From NCBI RefSeq assembly GCF_003731765.1, contig NZ_MOAL01000004.1:1426001-1490000 (forward strand): a stretch of DNA of 64,000 nucleotides, written 5' to 3'. Source of the DNA: Pseudomonas chlororaphis (lineage in GTDB: Bacteria; Pseudomonadota; Gammaproteobacteria; Pseudomonadales; Pseudomonadaceae). The notes below the pieces were generated by a model. That model did no database searches, was not told where the DNA came from, and saw only the letters and a list, made by a program, of their open reading frames with translations. Both the position numbers and the translations under genes were made by a program. Shown in pieces: positions 17,191-25,647 of this stretch. Positions within the stretch are counted from its first letter, which is position 1. Every line of letters begins with the position of its first letter.

Positions 17191-17958
17191 TTAGAACTTA
17201 TCTTTCCAAGCCCGCAAGGCCGCAAAAACCGCAGTCTGCGACGGGTTATCCTGGCCATTCCGTTCGTCCGCTTTTTGTTTAACGGATGTTTCGGCGGTGC
17301 GCAGGAATGGGTTGGTGCGCTTCTCCAGGGCCAGGGTCGAGGGCAGGGTCATTTGCCCTTGTTCCCGACGTTCGATGACTTCTTGCAGGCGCGCCGCGAT
17401 GTCTGCGTTGTCGGGTTCCACGGCCTGGGCGAAGCGCAGGTTGCTCAGGGTGTACTCGTGGGTGCAATAGACCCGAGTGTCGTCGGGCAGGGCGGCCAGG
17501 CGGGTAAGGGAATGGTGCATTTGCTCCGGGGTGCCCTCGAACAAGCGGCCGCAACCGGCGGCGAACAGCGTGTCGCCGCAGAACAGCAGGTCGCTGTGGT
17601 AATAGGCGATGTGCCCCAGGGTGTGGCCGGGCACGGCGATGACCTCGAACTCCAGGCCGAGCACGTTGACCCGGTCCTGGTCGCCCAGGGCCGCGTCGCG
17701 CCCGGGGATCGGCTCGTTGGCCGGGCCGTGGACCCGCGCCCCGCTGATTTTTTTCAGGGCTTCGACGCCCCCCACGTGGTCGTGGTGATGGTGGGTGATG
17801 AGGATGTCGCTCAGGACCCAGCCCGGGTGCTGTTGCAGCCAGGCCTGGACCGGTGCGGCGTCACCCGGATCGACCACCGCGCAACGCTGGAGGGTGGGAT
17901 CTTGTAACAACCAGATGTAGTTGTCGGTGAACGCGGGCAGGGCACTGATCTGTATCAT
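17191..17958 (-). CDS. gloB: Hydroxyacylglutathione hydrolase (glyoxalase II)
   Basis: A 255-residue metallo-beta-lactamase-fold enzyme that hydrolyses S-D-lactoylglutathione in methylglyoxal detoxification. The metal-binding THHHHDHVGG motif is at about residues 54-63. Further ligands are in PGHTLGH and FCGDTLFAAGCGRLFEG, and the C-terminal substrate-binding region is present (TLALEKRTNPFLR). The ATG at 17958 gives the usual family start MIQISALPAFTDNYIW. It is divergent from the methyltransferase gene, with 65 bp between them holding both promoters. Confidence 0.96.
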   Translation of the reverse strand: MIQISALPAFTDNYIWLLQDPTLQRCAVVDPGDAAPVQAWLQQHPGWVLSDILITHHHHDHVGGVEALKKISGARVHGPANEPIPGRDAALGDQDRVNVLGLEFEVIAVPGHTLGHIAYYHSDLLFCGDTLFAAGCGRLFEGTPEQMHHSLTRLAALPDDTRVYCTHEYTLSNLRFAQAVEPDNADIAARLQEVIERREQGQMTLPSTLALEKRTNPFLRTAETSVKQKADERNGQDNPSQTAVFAALRAWKDKF

Positions 17959-18023
17959 CGTCGGATTCGCCAAGGTGAAAACTATGGCGCATCTTAGAGC
18001 TTCTTGGCCCGTTGGAGAACGCA

Positions 18024-18782
18024 ATGACCGATAAAGCCTTTGCTCAGGCCGATCCTGACTGGCTGGCGTTGATCAGCTCGGCCCGGGATTGGTTGTCCGG
18101 GCCTCTGGGGCAATTTTTGCTCGACGAAGAACGGCGCATGCTCGATGAAGAGCTGGGGCGTTTTTTTGGTGGCTACCTGGTGCATTACGGCCCCTCGGCG
18201 GATGCCCCGCCCGTGGCGCCCCAGGTGCAGCGCAACGTGCGCCTGGGCGCGCCGTTGCCCGGGGTGGACATTGTCTGCGAAGAGCAGGCCTGGCCCCTCA
18301 GCGAACACGCTGCCGATGTGGTGGTGCTGCAACACGGCCTGGATTTCTGCCTGTCGCCCCACGGCCTGCTGCGGGAAGCGGCGAGCAGCGTGCGCCCGGG
18401 TGGCCATTTGCTGATCGTCGGCATTAACCCCTGGAGCAGTTGGGGTTTGCGCCATGTATTCGCCCATGACGCCTTGCGCCAGGCGCGCTGTATTTCGCCG
18501 TCGCGGCTCAGCGACTGGCTGAACCTGCTGGGCTTCGCGCTGGAGAAACGCCGCTTCGGGTGCTATCGTCCGCCGCTTGCGTCGTCCGCCTGGCAAGCAC
18601 GGCTGGCCGGCTGGGAACGGGTGGCCGGCAACTGGCAACTGTCCGGCGGCGGCTTCTATCTATTGGTGGCGCGCAAGATTGCGGTCGGCCTGCGGCCGGT
18701 GCGCCAGGTCCGGCGCGAGCCTATGGGCAAGCTGGTCCCGCTGCCGATGGCCAAGGTCAACCGGCGTCACAGTGAGTCTTGA
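18024..18782 (+). CDS. YafS-like SAM-dependent methyltransferase
   Basis: A 252-residue class I methyltransferase-fold protein. The usual glycine-rich motif I is weak. Later motifs are clear: ADVVVLQHGLDFCLSPHGLLREAASSVRPGGHLLIVGINPWS at about 95-140. A GTG/TTG-free ATG at 18024 with GGAG nine bases before it was chosen over the upstream TTG at 18012. Its place between gloB and rnhA is that of E. coli yafS, so it is called as a member of that family; the substrate is unknown. Confidence 0.85.
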   Translation: MTDKAFAQADPDWLALISSARDWLSGPLGQFLLDEERRMLDEELGRFFGGYLVHYGPSADAPPVAPQVQRNVRLGAPLPGVDIVCEEQAWPLSEHAADVVVLQHGLDFCLSPHGLLREAASSVRPGGHLLIVGINPWSSWGLRHVFAHDALRQARCISPSRLSDWLNLLGFALEKRRFGCYRPPLASSAWQARLAGWERVAGNWQLSGGGFYLLVARKIAVGLRPVRQVRREPMGKLVPLPMAKVNRRHSES

Positions 18783-18808
18783 CCCCCCACGGTTAATTTT
18801 TTAGCAGC

Positions 18809-18852
18809 GGCTGAGCGTGCTCAGCCCAGGCATCGCCGATCCTGGTCGGCGA
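18809..18852. other. Two inverted repeats between methyltransferase and rnhA
   Basis: GGCTGAGCGTGCTCAGCC (18809-18826) is a perfect dyad with an 8-bp arm. TCGCCGATCCTGGTCGGCGA (18833-18852) has 7-bp arms and is followed after eight bases by TTTTT. The second may terminate the methyltransferase transcript; the first could be an operator or part of the same structure. Confidence 0.35.
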
Positions 18853-18879
18853 GCCGCGTATTTTTGATGGAAGGCTTGG

Positions 18880-19332
18880 ATGAGCGATAGCGTAGAAATC
18901 TTCACCGACGGCGCCTGCAAGGGCAATCCCGGCCCTGGCGGCTGGGGCGCACTGCTGGTGTGCAAGGGCGTGGAGAAGGAACTCTGGGGCGGCGAAGCCA
19001 ATACCACCAACAACCGCATGGAACTGCTGGCGGCGATTCGCGGGCTCGAAGAGCTCAAGCGCGAGTGCGACGTGCTGCTGGTCACCGACTCCCAGTACGT
19101 GATGAAGGGCATCAACGAGTGGATGGCCAACTGGAAGAAGCGTGGTTGGAAAACCGCCGCCAAGGAGCCGGTGAAGAACGCCGACCTGTGGCAGCAGCTC
19201 GACGCCCAGGTCAACCGCCACAAGGTCACCTGGAAGTGGGTTCGCGGCCACACCGGCCACCACGGCAACGAGCGTGCCGACCAACTGGCCAACCGTGGCG
19301 TTGACGAAGTGCGCGGTTACAAGCAGAGCTGA
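18880..19332 (+). CDS. rnhA: Ribonuclease HI
   Basis: A 150-residue endonuclease that cleaves the RNA strand of RNA-DNA hybrids. The full catalytic set aligns by position with the E. coli enzyme: Asp10 (FTDGACKGNPG), Glu48 (NNRMELLAA), Asp70 (VTDSQYV), His124 (VRGHTGHHGN) and Asp134 (ERADQLAN). The basic handle helix WMANWKKRGWKTA is present. It precedes dnaQ by 92 bp on the same strand, whereas E. coli has these two genes divergent. The gap includes a TTAAAAT stretch near 19383 that could be the dnaQ -10 element. Confidence 0.97.
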   Translation: MSDSVEIFTDGACKGNPGPGGWGALLVCKGVEKELWGGEANTTNNRMELLAAIRGLEELKRECDVLLVTDSQYVMKGINEWMANWKKRGWKTAAKEPVKNADLWQQLDAQVNRHKVTWKWVRGHTGHHGNERADQLANRGVDEVRGYKQS

Positions 19333-19424
19333 ACCCGCGCGGGAGCCGCTCTTCGGACGAGCGCCCGCAGCGCCTTTAGCGTGTTAAAATCCCGTCTTTT
19401 TGAAGCACTGAGAACCGATTCCTG

Positions 19425-20180
19425 ATGGCCAACAGATCTGTTGTACTCGATACCGAAACCACCGGCATGCCGGTGACCGACGGCCACCGGATCATTGAAA
19501 TCGGTTGCGTCGAGTTGATCGGTCGGCGCCTCACCGGGCGCCATTTCCATGTGTACCTGCAGCCGGACCGTGAGAGTGACGAAGGCGCCATCGGCGTCCA
19601 CGGTATTACCAACGAGTTCCTGGTGGGCAAGCCGCGTTTCGCTGAAGTGGCCGATGAATTTTTCGAGTTCATCAAGGGCGCACAGCTGATCATCCACAAC
19701 GCGCCGTTCGACGTGGGGTTCATCAACAACGAATTCGCCTTGATGGGCCGCAAGGACCTTGCGGACATCACCCAGCACTGCACCATCCTCGACACCTTGG
19801 TCATGGCCCGGGAACGCCACCCCGGCCAGCGCAACAGCCTCGACGCCTTGTGCAAACGCTACGACGTCGACAACTCGGGCCGCGAACTCCACGGCGCCTT
19901 GCTCGACTCGGAGATCCTCGCCGACGTCTTCCTGACCATGACCGGTGGCCAGACCAGCCTGTCCCTGGCCGGCAACGCCTCCGATGGCAATGGCGGTACC
20001 GACGGCGGGCGTGGCAGTGAAATCCGCCGCTTGCCGGCTGATCGCCAGCCCACCCGCATCATCCGGGCCACCGAGGCCGAGCTGACCGAACACCAGGTGC
20101 GCCTCGACTTGATCGCCAAGTCTAGCGGTGGCCCTTCGCTCTGGACCCAAATGGCTGAAGCCAAGGCCCAGCAGCAGTAA
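19425..20180 (+). CDS. dnaQ: DNA polymerase III epsilon subunit (3'-5' proofreading exonuclease)
   Basis: A 251-residue DEDDh exonuclease that proofreads for the replicative polymerase. ExoI is VVLDTETTGM (Asp9, Glu11), ExoII is HNAPFDVGF near residue 92-100, and ExoIII is HGALLDSEILADVFL near 155. The C-terminal tail after the Gly-rich linker (NGGTDGGRGSE) is the part that binds the alpha polymerase subunit. The start has no competitor nearby. Downstream lies a 110-bp gap before ldcA. Confidence 0.97.
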   Translation: MANRSVVLDTETTGMPVTDGHRIIEIGCVELIGRRLTGRHFHVYLQPDRESDEGAIGVHGITNEFLVGKPRFAEVADEFFEFIKGAQLIIHNAPFDVGFINNEFALMGRKDLADITQHCTILDTLVMARERHPGQRNSLDALCKRYDVDNSGRELHGALLDSEILADVFLTMTGGQTSLSLAGNASDGNGGTDGGRGSEIRRLPADRQPTRIIRATEAELTEHQVRLDLIAKSSGGPSLWTQMAEAKAQQQ

Positions 20181-20251
20181 GTGTCCAGGGGCGATCTTTT
20201 GTTACCGCGCGGGTGACACACCACGCCGGGAGCTTCTACCCTGAGTTCATT

Positions 20252-20269
20252 GGCAGGCTGCGGCCTGCC
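20252..20269 (+). other. Hairpin just upstream of ldcA
   Basis: GGCAGGC / GCCTGCC form a perfect 7-bp stem with a TGCG tetraloop, ending 20 bases before the ldcA start codon. In mRNA it would sit next to the ribosome-binding site (AGGA at about 20275) and could limit or tune initiation; it could also end the dnaQ transcript, though no T-run follows. Confidence 0.35.
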
Positions 20270-20289
20270 GCCTCAGGATGCGTGACCCC

Positions 20290-22545
20290 ATGTACAAAGA
20301 CCTGAAATTCCCGATCCTGATCGTGCACCGCGACATCAAGGCCGACACCGTGGCCGGCGACCGGGTTCGTGGTATTGCCCGCGAGCTGGAGCAGGAAAGC
20401 TTCAGTGTGTTTTGTGCCGTGGACTACGCCGAAGGCCGGCTGGTGGCCTCGACCCATCACGGCCTGGCCTGCATGTTGATCGCCGCCGAAGGGGCTGGGG
20501 AAAACACCCATTTGCTGCAAAACATGGTGGGGCTGATCCGCCTGGCCCGGGTGCGTGCGCCGGCGCTGCCGATCTTTGCCCTGGGCGAGCAGGTGACCCT
20601 GGAAAACGCCCCGGCCGACGCCATGAGCGAGCTCAATCAGCTGCGTGGCATTCTTTACCTGTTCGAAGACACCGTGCCCTTTCTGGCCCGGCAAGTGGCC
20701 CGCGCCGCACGCAATTACCTGGATGGCCTGTTGCCGCCTTTCTTCAAGGCCCTGGTGCAGCACACCGCCGACTCCAACTATTCCTGGCACACCCCCGGCC
20801 ATGGCGGCGGCGTGGCCTATCGCAAGAGCCCGGTGGGGCAGGCGTTCCATCAGTTCTTCGGGGAAAACACCCTGCGTTCGGACTTGTCGGTCTCGGTGCC
20901 GGAGCTGGGTTCGCTGCTCGATCACACCGGCCCCCTGGCCGAAGCCGAGGCTCGTGCGGCGCGCAATTTCGGCGCCGACCATACCTTCTTCGTGATCAAT
21001 GGCACCTCCACTGCCAACAAGATCGTCTGGCACTCCATGGTCGCCCGCGATGACCTGGTGCTGGTGGACCGCAACTGCCACAAGTCGGTGCTGCACTCGA
21101 TCATCATGACCGGCGCCATCCCCCTGTACCTGTGCCCGGAGCGCAACGAACTGGGGATTATCGGCCCGATCCCGCTCAGCGAATTCAGCCGCGAATCGAT
21201 CCAGGCCAAGATCGACGCCAGCCCCCTGACGCGGGGTCGGGCGCCCAAGGTCAAGCTGGCGGTGGTCACCAACTCCACGTACGACGGCCTGTGCTACAAC
21301 GCCGAGCTGATCAAGCAGAGCCTGGGCAACAGCGTCGAGGTGCTGCATTTCGATGAAGCCTGGTACGCCTACGCGGCGTTCCACGAATTTTTCGCCGGGC
21401 GTTATGGCATGGGCACCTCGCGCTCGCCTGACAGCCCGCTGGTGTTCACCACCCATTCCACCCACAAACTGCTGGCGGCCTTCAGCCAGGCGTCGATGAT
21501 CCATGTGCAGGACGGCGGCGCGCGGCAGTTGGATCGGGATCGCTTCAACGAAGCCTTCATGATGCACATCTCCACTTCGCCGCAGTACAGCATCATCGCC
21601 TCCCTGGACGTGGCCTCGGCCATGATGGAAGGGCCGGCGGGGCGCTCGCTGCTGCAAGAGATGTTCGATGAAGCCCTGAGTTTTCGCCGGGCCCTGGCCA
21701 ATCTGCGCCAGCACATTGCTGCCGAGGATTGGTGGTTCTCCATCTGGCAGCCGCCGCAGGTGGCCGGCATCGATCAGGTCAACACCGTCGACTGGTTGTT
21801 GGAGCCGGAAGGGGAGTGGCACGGCTTTGCCGGGGTCACCGATGACTATGTGCTGCTGGACCCGATCAAGGTCACCCTGGTCATGCCCGGCCTGACCGCC
21901 GGTGGCGCCTTGAGCGAGCGGGGGATTCCGGCGGCGGTGGTCAGCAAGTTCCTTTGGGAGCGTGGGCTGGTGGTGGAAAAAACCGGCCTGTATTCCTTTC
22001 TGGTGTTGTTCTCCATGGGCATCACCAAGGGCAAGTGGAGCACCTTGCTCACCGAGTTGCTGGAGTTCAAGCGCAACTACGACGCCAACGTCAGCCTCGG
22101 CGCCTGCTTGCCCAGCGTCGCCCAGCAAAGCCCGGCGCGCTACCAGGGCATGGGCTTGCGCGACCTGTGCGACCAGCTGCACGCCTGTTACCGCAGCAAC
22201 GCCACGGCCAAGCACTTGAAACGCATGTACACGGTGCTGCCTGAGGTGGCGATGAAACCCGCCGACGCCTATGACCACCTGGTGCGTGGCGAAGTCGAAG
22301 CGGTGTCCATCGATGCCCTGCAAGGGCGCATCGCCGCGGTGATGCTGGTGCCTTATCCGCCGGGCATCCCGCTGATCATGCCGGGCGAGCGCTTTACCGA
22401 GTCCACCCGCTCGATCATCGATTACCTGGCGTTTGCCCGGGCCTTCGACAGTAGCTTTCCCGGTTTTGTGGCCGATGTGCATGGGCTGCAACATGAAGAA
22501 CAAGGCGATGGGCGGGTCTACACCGTCGATTGCATCAACCTGTGA
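20290..22545 (+). CDS. ldcA: Lysine decarboxylase (LdcA-like, Orn/Lys/Arg decarboxylase family)
   Basis: A 751-residue PLP enzyme expected to convert L-lysine to cadaverine. The N-terminal wing (response-regulator-like) domain covers about residues 1-130, the PLP-binding core follows (HTPGHGGGVAYRKSP; FGENTLRSDLSVSVPELG; INGTSTANKIV), and the Schiff-base lysine lies in THSTHKLLAAFSQASM. The start MYKDLKFPIL at 20290, the length and the sequence match my recollection of P. aeruginosa LdcA (PA1818), which is lysine-specific. An ATG at 20278 overlaps the likely ribosome-binding site. The same dnaQ neighbour is seen there. Confidence 0.92.
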   Translation: MYKDLKFPILIVHRDIKADTVAGDRVRGIARELEQESFSVFCAVDYAEGRLVASTHHGLACMLIAAEGAGENTHLLQNMVGLIRLARVRAPALPIFALGEQVTLENAPADAMSELNQLRGILYLFEDTVPFLARQVARAARNYLDGLLPPFFKALVQHTADSNYSWHTPGHGGGVAYRKSPVGQAFHQFFGENTLRSDLSVSVPELGSLLDHTGPLAEAEARAARNFGADHTFFVINGTSTANKIVWHSMVARDDLVLVDRNCHKSVLHSIIMTGAIPLYLCPERNELGIIGPIPLSEFSRESIQAKIDASPLTRGRAPKVKLAVVTNSTYDGLCYNAELIKQSLGNSVEVLHFDEAWYAYAAFHEFFAGRYGMGTSRSPDSPLVFTTHSTHKLLAAFSQASMIHVQDGGARQLDRDRFNEAFMMHISTSPQYSIIASLDVASAMMEGPAGRSLLQEMFDEALSFRRALANLRQHIAAEDWWFSIWQPPQVAGIDQVNTVDWLLEPEGEWHGFAGVTDDYVLLDPIKVTLVMPGLTAGGALSERGIPAAVVSKFLWERGLVVEKTGLYSFLVLFSMGITKGKWSTLLTELLEFKRNYDANVSLGACLPSVAQQSPARYQGMGLRDLCDQLHACYRSNATAKHLKRMYTVLPEVAMKPADAYDHLVRGEVEAVSIDALQGRIAAVMLVPYPPGIPLIMPGERFTESTRSIIDYLAFARAFDSSFPGFVADVHGLQHEEQGDGRVYTVDCINL

Positions 22546-22574
22546 GTGCCCAAGGTTTGAGGACGTTTCCTGCC

Positions 22575-23165
22575 ATGCAGCCTGCTGTTAACCCGAAATA
22601 CCCCGGCCTGTCGGTGCGGGTGGCCGAGGCGAGCTTTGCCGAGTACGTCTGGTGCAGCGACTTCAGCTTCGAGGTCAGTGCCTACGCCGAGGCCCAGCGC
22701 GGCATGGCCGTGGCGCAGTGGCCGTTGCGACCGATCCAGCCCTATCGAAAGTGCTACGGCATCGACCCCGAGGAGTTCGGCAGCTACCGCGGCGCCGCCG
22801 ACAGCGAGATCTTCATGGCCTTTCTCGACGACCAGCCGGTGGGCCACATCGTGGTCAGCACCAATTGGAACGGCTACGCCCATATCGACGAACTGGCGGT
22901 GCATGCCCCGGCCCGGCGCCATGGCGTGGCCAAGGCGTTGCTCGATGTGGCGCAGTTCTGGAGCCGTAAAAAGCGCTTGCCGGGGATCATGCTGGAAACC
23001 CAGAACAACAACCTGGGGGCCTGTCGCCTGTACGAGCGTTGCGGGTATGTGGTGGGCGGTGTGGATGAGTTGCGCTATCGCGGCATCGATCCGCAGACCG
23101 CCGAAGTGGCGATTTTCTGGTATCGACTGTTTGCCGACGAAGGCCTTGGGGCGCTGCCCGCCTAG
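22575..23165 (+). CDS. GNAT-family N-acetyltransferase
   Basis: A 196-residue acetyl-CoA-dependent acetyltransferase. The conserved core reads HIDELAVHAPARRHGVAKALLDVAQFW, the beta4-alpha3 region that binds the CoA pyrophosphate, followed by GACRLYERCGYVVGG. The acceptor is unknown. The ATG at 22575 with GAGGA about 11 bases upstream is preferred to a TTG at 22530 that would overlap the end of ldcA. The last four bases overlap the convergent LysR gene tail to tail. Confidence 0.85.
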   Translation: MQPAVNPKYPGLSVRVAEASFAEYVWCSDFSFEVSAYAEAQRGMAVAQWPLRPIQPYRKCYGIDPEEFGSYRGAADSEIFMAFLDDQPVGHIVVSTNWNGYAHIDELAVHAPARRHGVAKALLDVAQFWSRKKRLPGIMLETQNNNLGACRLYERCGYVVGGVDELRYRGIDPQTAEVAIFWYRLFADEGLGALPA

Positions 23166-24055
23166 CCGGCGAGCAGGGCTTCGGCTCGTTCCGTGAGCAG
23201 TTCCAGCAGGGCGCCAATGGCTGGCGTCGGCTCGCTGTGGCGCAGGCTCAAGGCATACAGAGTGACCAGGATCGGCGGCGACAGCGGGCACACGTCCAGC
23301 CCGCCAGCCCGGGCACCCAGGGCGGTGAACGGGTCAACGATGGCCAGGCCTTCACCGGCCTCGACCATGCTGCGCATCATCTGGTGGGTCTGCACCCGGG
23401 TCTGGATCAGCGGTGCGGGGCGTACATTCTGCAGCTTGCTGTCCAGGGTCACACTCAGCGGGTCCTGGCCTTCCAGGCCGATCATGGCCTGGCCGGCGAG
23501 GTCCTGCAGGGCGATGTATTTCTGTTTCGGCTGCAGCCAGCCATGGGGCGCCAACAGTTGCAGCTTGCCCTGGGCCAGGGGCCGGCACTCAATGTCGGGG
23601 TGATCGGGGTCGTGCAGGCCGAGGCCCAGGTCGCACTCGCGCAATAGCAGGCTGCGGACCATTTCCCGGGTGCTTTGGCTGGCCAGGTTGCAGGGGGTAT
23701 CGGGGAAACGTCGGCGCAAGGCCGCGAGGCCCTGGGGCAGCAATTGCTGGGCCACGGGCGGGGTGCCGACCACCCGCAGTGGCGGCGCCTGGTACTGTTT
23801 GAGGCTGTTGGCCAGGCGCAGCAGGGGTTCGAACGCGTCGTAGACCTGGGTGATGCCGGCTTGCAGCTCCCGCGCTTCGCGGGTCGCCTGCAAGCGTCCC
23901 CGCACGCTGGCGAAGAGCATGAAGCCCAGTTGGCTTTCGGCGTCACGCAGCAAACCTTCGACCTCGGCCACCGGCAACTGCAGCAACTCGGCTGCGGTGC
24001 CCAGGTGGCCGGTTTGCAGGAGCGCCTGAATCACTTCGATATGGCGTAAACGCAT
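23162..24055 (-). CDS. LysR-family transcriptional regulator
   Basis: A 297-residue regulator. The N-terminal winged helix-turn-helix is visible (MRLRHIEVIQALLQTGHLGTAAELL ... DAESQLGFMLF), followed by a periplasmic-binding-like effector domain from about residue 90 (LRVVGTPPVAQQLLPQGLAAL). The second HTH helix departs from the usual LysR consensus. Its target is not obvious: it faces the acetyltransferase tail to tail and is followed upstream by a small hypothetical gene on the same strand. Confidence 0.88.
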   Translation of the reverse strand: MRLRHIEVIQALLQTGHLGTAAELLQLPVAEVEGLLRDAESQLGFMLFASVRGRLQATREARELQAGITQVYDAFEPLLRLANSLKQYQAPPLRVVGTPPVAQQLLPQGLAALRRRFPDTPCNLASQSTREMVRSLLLRECDLGLGLHDPDHPDIECRPLAQGKLQLLAPHGWLQPKQKYIALQDLAGQAMIGLEGQDPLSVTLDSKLQNVRPAPLIQTRVQTHQMMRSMVEAGEGLAIVDPFTALGARAGGLDVCPLSPPILVTLYALSLRHSEPTPAIGALLELLTERAEALLAG

Positions 24056-24143
24056 GCGTGAAGTCCATGTCCAGCGGGGGAGGGATTCAAGAGCTGAATC
24101 CTAACCCAAGTCCGTGCATATGACTTCTGCTCATAAGGCCGGG

Positions 24144-24380
24144 TTATGAGGCAATGAAGGTCTCGGGTTCACGGGTGAGGGTGATGTCCGATTGCACCAG
24201 CAGAAACTGGTTGTCATCGAGTTTTTTGACGCGGTCGCCAATGGCCAGGCGATAGGTGGTGACAGGCTCCGAGCCAGCCAGGCCGTCTTGCGAAGGCGTG
24301 GATTCCTGGAACTCATGCACGGAATAGACACGGCCTTCCGCGTCCCGGGCATGGAATTGTCCAACGAGTACTGCTGCCAT
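24144..24380 (-). CDS. Small hypothetical protein
   Basis: A 78-residue soluble protein with no domain I recognise. The sequence is balanced in composition (MAAVLVGQFHARDAEGRVYSV at the start, ending REPETFIAS) and has no signal peptide or membrane segment. The ATG at 24380 has GAGG about ten bases upstream, and the frame uses normal Pseudomonas codons, which is the case for it being real. It reads away from the FMN reductase gene across a 206-bp intergenic region. Confidence 0.6.
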   Translation of the reverse strand: MAAVLVGQFHARDAEGRVYSVHEFQESTPSQDGLAGSEPVTTYRLAIGDRVKKLDDNQFLLVQSDITLTREPETFIAS

Positions 24381-24426
24381 TTGCTTAGAACCTCTGGAGA
24401 TAAACACTCAAATTTCGCTGCTGTAG

Positions 24427-24444
24427 ACCCTGCTGGGGCAGGGT
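24427..24444. other. Inverted repeat in divergent intergenic region
   Basis: ACCCTG / CAGGGT arms surround a six-base centre within the 206-bp gap between the small hypothetical gene and the FMN reductase. It could be an operator or a hairpin; nothing further supports either. The rest of 24381-24586 shows no gene. Confidence 0.25.
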
Positions 24445-24586
24445 TAGTTTTGCGTCTTCAAAAAAATAGTCTGCGCCCCGGTGGAGGCGGGTGTTGCCTG
24501 GGTTATTTAGCGCTGCGAGGTGGCGAGACCGGGTCTGGCTCATCTATAACTAGTCACTTCTTCAAGCACAGAGTCGGGAATCAACC

Positions 24587-25138
24587 ATGAGCAAGGTCTA
24601 CACGATCGCCGTACTGGTGGGCAGTCTGCGCAAAGCCTCGATCAACCGCAAAGTGGCGCTGGCCCTGGCCGAGCTGGCCCCGGCCAACCTCAAGTTGAGC
24701 ATTGTCGAGATTGGCGACTTGCCGCTCTACAACGAAGACATCGATGTAACACCGCCGGCAGCCTACAGTACTTTCCGCCAGCAAGTGAGCGCAGCCGACG
24801 CAGTGTTGTTCGTCACCCCGGAATACAACCGCTCGGTGCCTGCGCCTTTGAAGAACGCCATCGACGTGGGTTCGCGGCCTTATGGCCAGAGCGCCTGGAG
24901 CGGCAAGCCGGGGGCGGTGATCAGCGTTTCGCCGGGAGCCATCGGCGGTTTTGGCGCCAACCATCATCTGCGCCAGTCCCTGGTGTTCCTCAACGTGCCG
25001 TGCATGCAGCAGCCCGAGGCCTACCTGGGTGGCGCCGGCTCGGCCTTTGACGAGTCGGGCGCCTTGTCCGACGCCACGCGGCCGTTCCTGCAGAGCTTTA
25101 TCAATGCCTACGCGCAATGGGTCGAACGTCACGTCTAG
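24587..25138 (+). CDS. NADPH-dependent FMN reductase
   Basis: A 183-residue flavodoxin-like oxidoreductase of the NADPH-dependent FMN reductase/ChrR group. The flavin-phosphate loop is VGSLRKASINRKVA at residues 11-24, and the second FMN-contacting segment is TPEYNRSVPAPLKNAID near residue 80. Members reduce quinones, azo compounds, chromate or free flavin; the substrate here is open. It sits just upstream of arsR-arsB, but it is too short and lacks the N-terminal extension expected of ArsH, so it is not called as part of the arsenic system. Confidence 0.88.
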   Translation: MSKVYTIAVLVGSLRKASINRKVALALAELAPANLKLSIVEIGDLPLYNEDIDVTPPAAYSTFRQQVSAADAVLFVTPEYNRSVPAPLKNAIDVGSRPYGQSAWSGKPGAVISVSPGAIGGFGANHHLRQSLVFLNVPCMQQPEAYLGGAGSAFDESGALSDATRPFLQSFINAYAQWVERHV

Positions 25139-25209
25139 AGCCCTTGCCCCACACCTTGAGCGCCCGACTGCCGGCGCTTGAGGTGATGCCGATCAAACAG
25201 CCCTTTACT

Positions 25210-25233
25210 GAATATATGAATTTCCATATATTC
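25210..25233. promoter_or_regulatory. arsO: Candidate ArsR operator
   Basis: The 24-bp near-palindrome GAATATATGAATTTCCATATATTC lies 29 bp upstream of the arsR start. It is strikingly A/T-rich against its surroundings, and its arms match at all positions except the central few. Palindromes of this type over the promoter are where ArsR/SmtB repressors bind; here the site would allow repression of arsRB to be relieved by arsenite. Confidence 0.75.
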
Positions 25234-25261
25234 GACGTTCCATTTACCCAGGGCTGTTCCC

Positions 25262-25609
25262 GTGTCCGCTTCGCTCAACCCCGCCGAACTGTTCAAAGCC
25301 CTTGCCGACGAGACCCGTAGCCGCATCGCCTTGTTGATCGCCCGTGAAGGCGAGTTGTGCGTCTGCGAGTTGACCGCCGCCCTCGATCAGAGCCAGCCAA
25401 AAATCTCCCGTCACCTGGCCTTGCTGCGCAGCAGCGGGTTGCTCGCCGATCGCCGTCAGGGACAGTGGATTTATTATCGCCTGCACCCGGAATTATCCCC
25501 CTGGGTCGGCACTCTGTTGCAGGGCACCCTGGACGCCAACCGTCCGTGGCTGGCCGCTGACCTGCAACGCTTGCAGGGCATGGCGGACCGTCCGGTGCGC
25601 TGCTGCTGA
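25262..25609 (+). CDS. arsR: Arsenite-responsive repressor ArsR
   Basis: A 115-residue ArsR/SmtB-family repressor. The winged helix-turn-helix is clear (ELFKALADETRSRIALLI ... LDQSQPKISRHLALLRSSGLL), and the helix-3 ELCVCEL metalloid-binding motif supplies two cysteines for As(III)/Sb(III). A further CC pair closes the protein. The start is a GTG at 25262; no ATG exists in frame before the conserved region. It is followed after 38 bases by arsB, and the operator at 25210-25233 points to autoregulation. Confidence 0.94.
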   Translation: MSASLNPAELFKALADETRSRIALLIAREGELCVCELTAALDQSQPKISRHLALLRSSGLLADRRQGQWIYYRLHPELSPWVGTLLQGTLDANRPWLAADLQRLQGMADRPVRCC

Positions 25610-25647
25610 TCCCCGACCTTTTCGTTCCTTGTTGAAGGCTGTTGCCA

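Noticed and set aside
24587..25138. FMN reductase as an ArsH of the neighbouring arsenic genes
   Set aside because: It is only 183 residues, has a plain flavin-reductase start, and arsR has its own operator after it, so there is no good sign it belongs to the ars unit.
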